Source: Methylococcus mesophilus
Lineage (GTDB): Bacteria; Pseudomonadota; Gammaproteobacteria; Methylococcales; Methylococcaceae
Assembly (NCBI RefSeq): GCF_026247885.1
Contig: NZ_CP110921.1
Location: 1,917,001-1,981,000 of the forward strand
DNA length: 64,000 nt
Direction: 5' to 3'
This document shows positions 16,626-23,958 of the stretch, piece by piece. A program made the position numbers and the translations under genes. Under the pieces are notes generated by a model that was not told the DNA's origin, did not search any database, and worked only from the letters and a program-made list of their open reading frames with translations. Each line of letters starts with the position of its first letter. Positions within the stretch are counted from its first letter, which is position 1.

Positions 16626-18771
16626 CTTCAACGACGCGCTGCCCAGGCCGGCCAACCCCGCCGATCTGACGCTCCAGCGCGAAGCCGTGCGCGCCGATCT
16701 GCTGGCCCGGTTGCCGTCGGTGCTGAAGACCTTGTTCCCGGCCGGCAAGGTGCGCGGGGGTGCCTTCGCGATCGGCAACGTCCAGGGCGATCCGGGCGAC
16801 AGCCTGGAAGTGGCGCTTTCGGGCGAAAAGGCCGGGTTGTGGTATGACCATGCGACCGGCGAGGGCGGGGATCTCTTCGCCTTGATCGCCGCTGTCCACG
16901 GCCTGGAGACGCACGGCCAATTCGCCGAGGTGATGGCTCTGGCCGGTCAGCTGTTGGGTACGGCGCGGGTCGAACCGACACCGCTGCGGGAGAAAGCCCC
17001 GGTGGATCGGCTCGGCCCCGCCACGGCGAAGTGGGACTACGTCGCGGCGGACGGCACGCTGATCGCCTGCGTCTACCGCTACGACCCGCCCACCGGCAAG
17101 GAATTCCGGCCGTGGGACGTGCGCGCCCGCCTGTGGCGCGCCCCCGACCCGCGTCCGCTCTACAACTTGCCGGCGATCGCCCAGGCGAAGGAGGTGGTGC
17201 TGGTCGAGGGCGAACGGTGCGCCGACGCGCTGGTCCATCAGGGTGTAGCCGCCACCACGGCGATGAACGGGGCCAAGGCGCCGATCGACAAGACCGACTG
17301 GTCGCCGCTCCGGGGCAAGGCCGTGCTGATCTGGCCGGATCGGGATGCGCCGGGCTGGGACTATGCGGAGAACGCCGCCCGCGCTTGTGTGACGGCTGGC
17401 GCGGCCTCGGTCGCGATCCTCGTGCCGCCGACGGACAGGCCCGACAAGTGGGACGCAGCCGATGCCGTGTCCGAGGGCTTCGATTGCGTCGCGTTCATCA
17501 CCCACGGCGAGCGCCGCGTCATCGGGGTCGCACCCCCGGTACTGCCGACGCATACCTTGGGCGCCTTGCTCGATGATGACTCTCCCGTCCCGCCGGACCT
17601 GATCGCGCCGCGCGTACTCACGCCCGGCGGCCTCTTGGTGTTCGGCGGGGCGCCCAAGGTCGGCAAGAGCGACTTCCTGCTGGCCTGGCTGATGCACATG
17701 GCGGCGGGGGCCAGCTTCCTCGGCATGACACCGCCGCGTCCCTTGCGGGTGTTCTATCTGCAGGCGGAGGTGCAGTACCACTACCTGCGGGAACGGGTGA
17801 AGGGAATCCCCTTACCGTCGCACCGGATAGCCGAGGCGCGGGTGAACTTCGTCGCCACCCCGCAACTGCGTCTGGTCCTGGACGAGGCCGGCCTGGCCCA
17901 GGTGATCCCGGCCATTGTTCAGGCGTTCGGCAACACTCCGCCCGATCTGATCGCCATCGATCCGATCCGCAATGTGTTCGACGGCGGCGAGGCCGGGGGC
18001 GAGAACGATAACGGCGCGATGCTGTTCTTCCTGTCGCAGCGGGTGGAACAGCTGCGCACGGCAGTCAACCCGGACGCCGGCCTCGTGCTGGTGCACCACA
18101 CCAAGAAGCTCGGCAAGAAACCCTTCGAGGAGGATCCGTTCCAGGCCCTGGCCGGCGCCGGCAGCCTCAGGGGCTACTACAGCACCGGGATGCTGCTGTT
18201 CCGGCCGGACGAGACCCAAACCACCCGCCAACTCATCTTTGAGCTGCGCAATGGCGCGGCGCTCCCGGTGAAGTCCGTCGACAAGTTCAACGGTACTTGG
18301 CGCGAGGTGGTGAACACCGGGCGACGGGTCCTGCAGGACTACGCCGAACGCCTTGATGCCGAGCGCCGGCGCAAGCATGACGTGATCCTGCAGATACTGT
18401 TCGACGAGGCGGCGGATGGGCGCTGCTACAGCGCCACCCAGTTCGCCGAAGCCTTCGAGGGTCGCGCCGGATTGGGCGCGGAACGCACGATCCGCGAGCG
18501 GCTCTCGGTGCTCGCCACTCAAGGTTACATCAAGTTCTTCCGTAACGCCGAGGACTACGGACTTCCCCCGTTACACCGCAGCAAGTTCGGCTACCAATGC
18601 GTCGAGGGCATGGTGCTACGGCGGGAAGATCCCCCGGATCCTGACACCGGAGAAATCCCGATGTGGCCGGTTTCGGTCTACCCCTCCCACTACAAATGCC
18701 CCCAGACCGGCGCCTTGCTGCCGGTCGAAGACGCCACGATCTGGCTCTACCACGACGAGGACCATCCATGA
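16618..18771 (+). CDS. replication protein: primase-like/TOPRIM domain fused to RepA-type AAA ATPase
   Basis: This 717-residue protein has three parts. Residues ~70-115 (LWYDHATGEGGDLFALIAAV) resemble the start of DnaG-like primases. A TOPRIM domain spans ~190-290, with VLVEGERCADAL giving the catalytic Glu and WPDRDAPG the acidic pair. A RepA/AAA_25 ATPase follows from ~335, Walker A GGAPKVGKSD near 343-352, with a later VLVHHTKK strand. The last ~120 residues look like winged helix. Known relatives open and prime origins in phages and plasmids. It starts at TTG 16618 with AGGAG seven bases upstream. The repeat array directly downstream is a natural candidate for its binding site. Confidence 0.82.
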   Translation: MLDFNDALPRPANPADLTLQREAVRADLLARLPSVLKTLFPAGKVRGGAFAIGNVQGDPGDSLEVALSGEKAGLWYDHATGEGGDLFALIAAVHGLETHGQFAEVMALAGQLLGTARVEPTPLREKAPVDRLGPATAKWDYVAADGTLIACVYRYDPPTGKEFRPWDVRARLWRAPDPRPLYNLPAIAQAKEVVLVEGERCADALVHQGVAATTAMNGAKAPIDKTDWSPLRGKAVLIWPDRDAPGWDYAENAARACVTAGAASVAILVPPTDRPDKWDAADAVSEGFDCVAFITHGERRVIGVAPPVLPTHTLGALLDDDSPVPPDLIAPRVLTPGGLLVFGGAPKVGKSDFLLAWLMHMAAGASFLGMTPPRPLRVFYLQAEVQYHYLRERVKGIPLPSHRIAEARVNFVATPQLRLVLDEAGLAQVIPAIVQAFGNTPPDLIAIDPIRNVFDGGEAGGENDNGAMLFFLSQRVEQLRTAVNPDAGLVLVHHTKKLGKKPFEEDPFQALAGAGSLRGYYSTGMLLFRPDETQTTRQLIFELRNGAALPVKSVDKFNGTWREVVNTGRRVLQDYAERLDAERRRKHDVILQILFDEAADGRCYSATQFAEAFEGRAGLGAERTIRERLSVLATQGYIKFFRNAEDYGLPPLHRSKFGYQCVEGMVLRREDPPDPDTGEIPMWPVSVYPSHYKCPQTGALLPVEDATIWLYHDEDHP

Positions 18772-19547
18772 CAACGACCTTGATTCCAGATGGCGGACGC
18801 TCTGCCATCTGCCCCTTGAAATCTGCCATCTGGATCCAGACGGCAAACGTCCGCCATCTGGGAATCCATATACTTCAATCGCTTACGGTCCAGATGGCGG
18901 AATTTCCAGATGGCAGCGCCGCCAACTCGCCATCTGGCGCAACCGATTGTTTATACGAAACAATTTATGGAATTCCAGATGGCGGAGACTCCCTCCCCCT
19001 ACGGGGGAGAGGCGCGCTACGCGCCCTCTACCCGTCCCGTAGGGGCCTCTCTGGGCTAGGAGATAACGACGAAGGTGACCGGACCACGCTGCTGGCCCTC
19101 GATCTGGGTACTCACACCGGCTGGGCTCTGCATCAGCGGGACGGTACGGTCATCAGCGGCTCCGAAACCTTCAAGCCCCAACGCTTCGAAGGCGGCGGGA
19201 TGCGCTTCCTGCGTTTCAAGCGCTGGCTGACCGAAATCAAGCAAGCCGCCGGCGATCTGGATGCGGTCTATTTCGAGGAGGTCCGCCGCCATGCCGGCGT
19301 CGATGCCGCCCACGCCTATGGCGGGTTCCTGGCCCACCTCACCGCTTGGTGCGAGCACCACCAAATTCCCTACCAGGGGGTACCGGTGGGAATGATCAAG
19401 AAACACGCGACCGGCCAGGGCAACGCCAACAAGGCCGCCATGATCGCTGCGATGCGGTCACTGGGCTTCGATCCGGTGGACGACAACGAAGCCGACGCCC
19501 TGGCTTTGCTGCACTGGGCACGGGTGACCCAAGGGGGGGGCGTATGA
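18768..19547 (+). CDS. RuvC-like Holliday-junction resolvase
   Basis: The resolvase domain starts with LLALDLGTHTGWA (first Asp), continues with VYFEEVRRHAG (Glu) and ends with DDNEADALALLHWA (C-terminal acidic residues). This is the RNase H-fold RuvC pattern, and such enzymes process branched replicating DNA before packaging. Normally the protein begins a few residues before the first Asp, but no ATG, GTG or TTG lies in frame there. The nearest in-frame starts are ATG 18894 and ATG 18768, the latter overlapping the stop of the replication gene. Either would add a 60-105 residue leader translated across the repeat array. The start is therefore uncertain, and a non-standard start near 19065-19090 or a sequence error is possible. 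Confidence 0.7.
   Translation: MTTTLIPDGGRSAICPLKSAIWIQTANVRHLGIHILQSLTVQMAEFPDGSAANSPSGATDCLYETIYGIPDGGDSLPLRGRGALRALYPSRRGLSGLGDNDEGDRTTLLALDLGTHTGWALHQRDGTVISGSETFKPQRFEGGGMRFLRFKRWLTEIKQAAGDLDAVYFEEVRRHAGVDAAHAYGGFLAHLTAWCEHHQIPYQGVPVGMIKKHATGQGNANKAAMIAAMRSLGFDPVDDNEADALALLHWARVTQGGGV
18786..18983. repeat. iteron-like array of CCAGATGGC (9 copies, both orientations)
   Basis: CCAGATGGC occurs forward at 18786, 18890, 18906 and 18975. Its complement GCCATCTGG occurs at 18825, 18853 and 18929. An 8-of-9 copy sits at 18804 (GCCATCTG) and a one-mismatch copy at 18836 (CCAGACGGC). Three forward copies extend to CCAGATGGCGGA. The copies at 18825 and 18836 face each other as a 20-base palindrome with one mismatched pair. 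Nine copies in under 200 bases cannot be chance. The position right after the replication protein gene suggests an origin (iterons), a partition site or a multi-site operator. Confidence 0.85.
18994..19025. repeat. two adjacent GC hairpins after the iteron array
   Basis: TCCCCC-TAC-GGGGGA (18994-19008) is followed at once by GGCGCG-CTA-CGCGCC (19011-19025). Both are perfect stems with 3-base loops. They follow the last CCAGATGGC copy and may belong to the same origin-like structure. Confidence 0.6.
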
Positions 19548-19753
19548 GCGGACCGAACCCTAATCCCCGTTGCCCGCTGGGAAAGCTGCAGCCGCAGGTC
19601 ACCGACCTCGAAGCGGTCAAGCGCGAGGGCTGGCGCGAGCAGCACATCCTGGTGGTCCATCTGACCGACGAGCGGCTGGATTTCGTCGAGCGGGAGTTGA
19701 TCCGGCAGATCGGCGAGCGGCTGTACGGCCGCCAGGAGTCACGCCGTGGCTGA
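19544..19753 (+). CDS. small phage protein of unknown function
   Basis: This 69-residue protein has an ATG that overlaps the resolvase stop, and its end overlaps the next GTG start by 8 bases. It reads CPLGKLQPQVTDLEAVKREG, then HILVVHLTDERLDFVERELI. It may be a helix-turn-helix-like or accessory protein; I recognise no family. Confidence 0.55.
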   Translation: MSGPNPNPRCPLGKLQPQVTDLEAVKREGWREQHILVVHLTDERLDFVERELIRQIGERLYGRQESRRG

Positions 19754-20117
19754 GTGGACGATCGAGCGCGTGGCCGCCCGCTTCGAGGAGGCGGCCTGGA
19801 CCGCCCAGGACTTGCCGCCGGTCAAGGTGCAAGGCTATTTCAACTGCTGGCCGGCCATCGCCCGCCAAGCCTGGGAGGGCTATGCCGACGAGACCCGCGA
19901 GTGCCGGGTCCAGCCGAGCCCCGACGCGGTGGACCGCATGCTGGAAACGATGCGCTGGGTGCTGTGGCTGGAGGAGGAACAACGTCATCTGGTCTGGATG
20001 CGGGCCGAGCGACGGGGCTGGAAGATCATCGCCCGGCGCTTCGGATGCTGCACCCGGACCGCCCAGCGGCGCTGGCAGCAGGCCTTGAGGCAAGTCGTGG
20101 ACCGGCTCAATCACTAG
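19746..20117 (+). CDS. DUF6362 family HTH protein
   Basis: This 123-residue protein has the DUF6362 pattern: WTIERVAARFEEAAWTAQDL, LPPVKVQGYFNCWPAI, and a C-terminal helix-turn-helix WKIIARRFGCCTRTAQRRW followed by QALRQVVDRLNH. Family members are found at the end of phage early operons, near terminase genes, and have a DNA-binding tail. It could act as a late-gene regulator. The GTG start is at 19746. Confidence 0.78.
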   Translation: MAEWTIERVAARFEEAAWTAQDLPPVKVQGYFNCWPAIARQAWEGYADETRECRVQPSPDAVDRMLETMRWVLWLEEEQRHLVWMRAERRGWKIIARRFGCCTRTAQRRWQQALRQVVDRLNH

Positions 20118-20139
20118 AGATTTTTAGGCGTGGATACTT

Positions 20140-20158
20140 TATCAGCCGCTGATATAAT
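20140..20158 (+). promoter_or_regulatory. TA promoter -10 with overlapping operator palindrome
   Basis: TATCAG-CCG-CTGATA (20140-20154) runs into a perfect TATAAT (20153-20158), 7 bases before the toxin ATG. The -35 region is weak. This is a typical layout for self-repression by the TA complex, but it leaves very little leader RNA. Confidence 0.55.
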
Positions 20159-20164
20159 ATATGC

Positions 20165-20530
20165 ATGGAAAGGGACCCTGGCATTGAAACCCTCCTGGAT
20201 TTACAGGACCAGATCATTGATCAGGGCAGCGGATATTGGGTCAAGATCGAGGCGTATCAGGTTGAGCCAACGCCCGATGTGCCCCATGGCATCCGCTACT
20301 CACTGACACTGCATGAGCCCTACGGCAAAAGGATACTCGGTTATGACAATGCCCACGCAGTTAAACCGCCGAAGAAGTTCAAGTATGCGGGGCGACGTTT
20401 AACCTTCGACCACATGCATCGGCATGCCAGAGATCCAGGCGTTCCGTATGAGTTCAAGAATGCGCATCAATTGCTGGCTGACTTCTTTTCTGAAGTGGAC
20501 CAAGTTCTGCTGGAGGTAAAAAAGCGATGA
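20165..20530 (+). CDS. tumE: TumE-family toxin (DUF6516)
   Basis: This 121-residue toxin is the first gene of a two-gene TA unit. The family pattern is visible in GYWVKIEAYQVEPTPDVPHG, RYSLTLHEPYGKRILGYDNAH and FDHMHRHARDP, with the histidine-rich HMHRH centre. TumE proteins pair with a winged-helix antitoxin encoded downstream, as here. The biochemical activity is not obvious from sequence. Its stop overlaps the antitoxin ATG (ATGA). It is directly preceded by the palindromic promoter. Confidence 0.8.
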   Translation: MERDPGIETLLDLQDQIIDQGSGYWVKIEAYQVEPTPDVPHGIRYSLTLHEPYGKRILGYDNAHAVKPPKKFKYAGRRLTFDHMHRHARDPGVPYEFKNAHQLLADFFSEVDQVLLEVKKR

Positions 20531-20877
20531 AAACCATTGTGATAGGCATCATGCCGCAAGAGGACATTCGCGAGCGTCTGCTGGCCATCGCGCGGGGCGA
20601 GCTCAAGCCCAAAACAGGGGATCCCAAGATATGGTTCACTTCGATGAGATCGCTTGCAGAGGTCCTGAGCGATGAAAACAGGGCGCTGCTCAAGGTGATC
20701 AGAGAAACCAAACCTGAATCGATCACGTCTCTCGCGGCAACGACGGGCAGGAAGCCCGGCAACCTTTCTCGCACGCTGAAGACGATGTCCCATTACGGCC
20801 TCGTAGAGATGAAGCGTGAAAAGAATCATGTCCGCCCCATCGTCAAGGGAACGGAGTACAGGATCGTCGCTGCCTAA
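20527..20877 (+). CDS. tumA: TumA-family winged-helix antitoxin
   Basis: This 116-residue antitoxin has a MarR-like winged helix: SLAEVLSDENRALLKVIRE, then SITSLAATTGRKPGNLSRTL and MSHYGLVEMKREKNHVRPI. It is coupled to the toxin gene. It likely neutralises TumE and represses the shared promoter through the palindrome at 20140-20154. The gene order (toxin first) is that of TumE/TumA-type modules. Confidence 0.78.
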   Translation: MKTIVIGIMPQEDIRERLLAIARGELKPKTGDPKIWFTSMRSLAEVLSDENRALLKVIRETKPESITSLAATTGRKPGNLSRTLKTMSHYGLVEMKREKNHVRPIVKGTEYRIVAA

Positions 20878-21250
20878 TTCGAAAACGACAGAAGCACTGT
20901 TTCGAATTTCCTTGAAGTGGCTCAACCTGATCGATCGCAAGGACTTGGAACTTCTTCTGTGAACCGGGCTGCCCGAGCGGCCATCAGCGCCGGCGATCGC
21001 CTCCACTGCATGCGGGAACTTAACCGAAGTCGATAGCGTTTGAAGGTCATCGGGGAACGCTGCGGGCGGCTGCGAAAACAGCCGGCTTTTGGGCTGTCGC
21101 ATCCGAGGGCCGACGGGCGTAGAGTAGCGCTCAAAGTACAGCAGGTGTGACCGAAGGGGCGAGACGCCCCGCCGCCGTGAGCGGTTGCGGGTCCTTCCCG
21201 GCTCCTGAGGGCTACGGGGGGAACGCGCGCGGGATTTCGCTAGCGTCAGA

Positions 21251-21416
21251 CTGCAAACCAAGGTTTGCAGGGTTTGCGGTTTGCACCCCCAGCCGGAGCG
21301 CACCACCCTGGAGGCCGCGCCGGTGCTGGCGCTCACACGGGAGCGCCCAACGCCCCCAGTGCAAACCTGGGTGCAAACCCCACCCTGCAAACCGGGTGCT
21401 GCCATCGAGGTTTGCA
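21251..21416. repeat. iteron-like array of TGCAAACC (8 copies, both orientations)
   Basis: TGCAAACC occurs at 21252, 21360, 21372 and 21386. Its complement GGTTTGCA occurs at 21262, 21278 and 21409, and a 7-of-8 copy lies at 21271. The copies at 21252 and 21262 make a 20-base palindrome (CTGCAAACC-AA-GGTTTGCAG). The array consists of two groups separated by about 75 bases. Eight copies in 165 bases are far above chance. It lies 150 bases upstream of the ParB-methyltransferase gene, with a terminator in between. Confidence 0.85.
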
Positions 21417-21442
21417 CCCTTGGGCTTACCTCATTTCCCAAG

Positions 21443-21474
21443 ACCCGCCCCGGTTCGCCGTCGGCGGGTTTTTT
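21443..21474 (+). terminator. intrinsic terminator upstream of ParB-methyltransferase gene
   Basis: Stem ACCCGCC / GGCGGGT with a 13-base loop followed by six T. It would stop any transcript coming from the repeat region, or act as an attenuator in the leader of the methyltransferase gene. Confidence 0.75.
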
Positions 21475-21566
21475 GTTGCTGCGTTACCTCGTGTCTACGG
21501 CTCGTTGCAGGTTCCGATCGGACCCTGCGCCGGGCCGTACTTTTTTGGGATTGCTACGAACCCTTC

Positions 21567-22961
21567 ATGTTGCAGGTCGAATACCGTCCGCTGGAAAAGT
21601 TGATCCCTTATGCCCGCAATCCGCGCACCCACAGCGTGGATCAGGTGGCGAAGATCGCGGCCAGCATCGTGGAATTCGGCTGGACCAACCCGATCCTGGT
21701 GGACGGGGCACAGGGGATCATCGCCGGGCACGGCCGCCTGGCGGCCGCCCGCAGCCTGGGGCTGGCGGAGGTGCCGGTGATCGAACTGGGTCACCTCTCG
21801 CCGGCCCAGAAGCGGGCCTATGTGCTGGCCGACAACCGCCTGGCTCTCGATGCCGGCTGGGACGAGGAGTTGCTGGCGCTGGAACTGGCCGAGTTGTCCG
21901 GTGCCGGGTTCGACTTGGCGCTGACGGGGTTTAACGATGATGAGCTGGAAGCTCTGCTGTCGATCGATACCGAAGATTCGGATGACGCCGAAGACCGCGA
22001 ACCCGAGACGGCCGATGATGTCCCCGAGCCGCCGGCGGCCCCTCTGTCGCGTCCCGGCGATGTCTGGCAGTTGGGCCGACATCGGTTGATCTGCGGCGAT
22101 GCCTCGGACCCGGACGTCGTCGCGGCGTTGATGGGCGGCGAGTTGGCCCGTCTCTGCTTTACCTCGCCTCCGTATGACAATCAGCGCGACTACACCTCCG
22201 GCGGCATCGGCGACTGGGACGGCCTGATGCGCGGCGTGTTCGCCCAGTTACCGCTGACCGACGATGCCCAGGTGTTGGTGAATCTGGGGCTGATCCATCG
22301 CGACAACGAGGTGATCCCCTACTGGGATCCCTGGCTGGGGTGGATGCGGACCCAGGGCTGGCGCCGTTTCGGCTGGTACGTCTGGGACCAGGGGCCGGGG
22401 ATGCCGGGCGACTGGGCGGGACGCTTGGCGCCGAGCTTCGAGTTCGTGTTCCACTTCAACCGTCAGAGCCGCAAGCCCAACAAAACCGTGGCCTGCAAGT
22501 TCGCAGGTCAGGAGACGCACCTCCGCCAGGACGGCAGTTCCACCGCCCTGCGTGGCAAGGACGGTGAGGTCGGCGGTTGGACCCATGCGGGTCAACCGAC
22601 CCAGGACCGCCGGATCCCCGATTCCGTCATCCGCATCATGCGCCACAAGGGCAAGATCGGACGGGACATCGACCACCCGGCGGTGTTTCCCGTGGCGCTG
22701 CCGGAGTTTGTCCTGACCGCCTACTCGGATCCGGACGATCCGGTGTATGAACCTTTTGGCGGTTCGGGGACCAGCCTGCTGGCAGCGGAGCGCACCGGGC
22801 GCCGGGGGTATGCGGTGGAGATCGCGCCGGGGTATGTGGATGTCGCGATCCTGCGTTTCCGTCAGAGTTTTCCGGCCATCCCGGTGACACTGCTAGACAC
22901 CGGCGAAACTTGGGAAGTGGTTGCCTCCCAGCGGCAAGCGATACAGACGACGGCTGGATGA
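21567..22961 (+). CDS. ParB-like domain fused to DNA methyltransferase (TSPPY type)
   Basis: This 464-residue fusion has a ParB/Srx-fold domain at residues 1-110 (IPYARNPRTHS, IIAGHGRLAAA with the GHGR motif). The beta-class methyltransferase part has motif IV TSPPY at 199-203 and motif I EPFGGSGTS near the C terminus. TSPPY is the usual sequence of N4-cytosine enzymes, though some adenine enzymes share it. Such fusions are common in prophages and protect phage DNA from host restriction. No cognate nuclease is present. It is an ancestral paralogue of the gene at 23959, with which it shares layout but not the target motif. Confidence 0.85.
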   Translation: MLQVEYRPLEKLIPYARNPRTHSVDQVAKIAASIVEFGWTNPILVDGAQGIIAGHGRLAAARSLGLAEVPVIELGHLSPAQKRAYVLADNRLALDAGWDEELLALELAELSGAGFDLALTGFNDDELEALLSIDTEDSDDAEDREPETADDVPEPPAAPLSRPGDVWQLGRHRLICGDASDPDVVAALMGGELARLCFTSPPYDNQRDYTSGGIGDWDGLMRGVFAQLPLTDDAQVLVNLGLIHRDNEVIPYWDPWLGWMRTQGWRRFGWYVWDQGPGMPGDWAGRLAPSFEFVFHFNRQSRKPNKTVACKFAGQETHLRQDGSSTALRGKDGEVGGWTHAGQPTQDRRIPDSVIRIMRHKGKIGRDIDHPAVFPVALPEFVLTAYSDPDDPVYEPFGGSGTSLLAAERTGRRGYAVEIAPGYVDVAILRFRQSFPAIPVTLLDTGETWEVVASQRQAIQTTAG

Positions 22962-22992
22962 TCATCGCCTGCCGATCGTCTTTTGGAAGCCG

Positions 22993-23337
22993 CTACTCGG
23001 CCAACTGCTCCACGCTCAGACCCATGGCCTTGGCGAGCTTGGTCAGCGTGGCCTTACGGGGCGTACTGTCGCCGCGCTCCAGACGGGCCAACGCCGGTTG
23101 CTGCATGCAGGCCCGTTGCGCGACGTCTTCCTGCGTCAGCCCCAAGTACTCACGCCAAGCACGGATCAGCGGCATATCGTGCAGGACATGGGCTTCCACC
23201 ACCGCTTGGGGAATGGCGTCACGGACACTGCGGCGTTCGAGTAGGGGGCGGACCCGTTCGAAATCGGCGACCGGCACCAACACGAAAGCAGGCTGTCCGT
23301 CATGGTAGATGGTCTGGTATTCAGTAGGTGCTTTCAT
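22993..23337 (-). CDS. HigA-type antitoxin (XRE HTH)
   Basis: This 114-residue antitoxin has an XRE helix-turn-helix in its C-terminal half: LGLTQEDVAQRACMQQPALARLE followed by TLTKLAKAMGLSVEQL. The N-terminal ~45 residues (YQTIYHDGQPAFVLVPVADF) resemble a Phd-type strand segment. ATG 23337 is chosen because it lies inside the end of the toxin gene (17-base overlap), which couples the two. It likely blocks the RelE-type toxin and represses the promoter upstream. Confidence 0.8.
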   Translation of the reverse strand: MKAPTEYQTIYHDGQPAFVLVPVADFERVRPLLERRSVRDAIPQAVVEAHVLHDMPLIRAWREYLGLTQEDVAQRACMQQPALARLERGDSTPRKATLTKLAKAMGLSVEQLAE

Positions 23338-23578
23338 CGCGTTTCTTGACCTCCTCGATGCTGACCACCTCGATGGCGTCCAGGACATTGAACAGAATCC
23401 GGTAATCGCCCACGCGCAGCCGGTAACCACAGGCATGATTGACCAGCGCCTTGACGCCACCCACTGCCGGGAACCGCTCCAGCGCTGTCGTTGCAGTCAA
23501 TATCCGCTGTTGAGCCGCCTTGTCGCCCAACTTCTTAAGTTGCTTCAGAGCTCTCGGCTGCCAAACGATCGTTTTCAT
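23321..23578 (-). CDS. RelE/ParE-superfamily toxin
   Basis: This 85-residue toxin starts with KTIVWQPRALKQLKKLG and has the conserved YRLRVGDYRILFNVLD block of RelE/HigB mRNA interferases. It is encoded first, before its antitoxin, as in HigBA-type modules. Start ATG 23578 gives the normal family length; an upstream codon at 23590 would add MLCA. The target is presumably mRNA at the ribosome, by family knowledge. Confidence 0.85.
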   Translation of the reverse strand: MKTIVWQPRALKQLKKLGDKAAQQRILTATTALERFPAVGGVKALVNHACGYRLRVGDYRILFNVLDAIEVVSIEEVKKRDESTY

Positions 23579-23590
23579 GGCGCATAACAA

Positions 23591-23621
23591 ATTATAACCA
23601 ATATCCGAAAGCTATTGTTAT
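23591..23621 (-). promoter_or_regulatory. TA promoter with flanking inverted repeat
   Basis: On the minus strand TATAAT (23596-23591) lies 13 bases before the toxin ATG. ATAACAA (23584-23590) and TTGTTAT (23615-23621) form inverted arms on both sides of it. This fits self-repression by the TA complex. No strong -35 is seen. Confidence 0.45.
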
Positions 23622-23634
23622 ATTCGCCAGCCGC

Positions 23635-23916
23635 TCATTTTTCAAATCCGAGCGCCTGCTTCAACGCCGGGAGCGGGGTCGGTTCGACTTCACCGGCCCG
23701 GGCGCGCGCCAGCGCCGCCAGCAGCCGCTCGGCGTTCCGGGGCGAACGCAGCAGATGCGCGGTTTCCATCAGGCTTTCCAGCTCATCGGCCGCAATCATG
23801 GCGACGGCCCCACCGGAACGGCGGCGGATGATGATCACCTCACAATCATCGACGGTGCGATCCATCAGCGATTCGAGTTGCTCGCGGGCCCGGCTGTAGG
23901 TGATTTCGAGCGTCAT
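23635..23916 (-). CDS. Phd/YefM-type antitoxin without its usual toxin
   Basis: This 93-residue protein shows the YefM pattern: ITYSRAREQLESLMDRTVDD, then VIIIRRRSGGAVAMIAADELESLMETAHLL. YefM antitoxins are normally followed by a YoeB toxin. Here the next leftward gene is the RelE-type toxin, which already has its own antitoxin, so this is an orphan or a third member of a three-gene unit. The gap to the toxin start is about 56 bases and contains a promoter. Confidence 0.8.
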   Translation of the reverse strand: MTLEITYSRAREQLESLMDRTVDDCEVIIIRRRSGGAVAMIAADELESLMETAHLLRSPRNAERLLAALARARAGEVEPTPLPALKQALGFEK

Positions 23917-23958
23917 GGCGGTAAGCACTTCCGGCAAAATGCATTCAATGTACAACGC

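Larger units (their letters stand above)
20878..21566. other. gene-free accessory stretch holding the TGCAAACC array
   Basis: 689 bases without a convincing gene. The first ~370 bases show no feature I can name, and the frames on both strands have no recognisable product. The second part holds the TGCAAACC repeat cluster and a strong terminator, both listed separately. The TumA and ParB-methyltransferase genes flank it. Confidence 0.6.

Noticed and set aside
20467-21441. 324-codon open frame on the minus strand across TumA and the repeat array
   Set aside because: Covers the TumE/TumA genes in antisense and the repeat cluster; no recognisable product, so treated as shadow.
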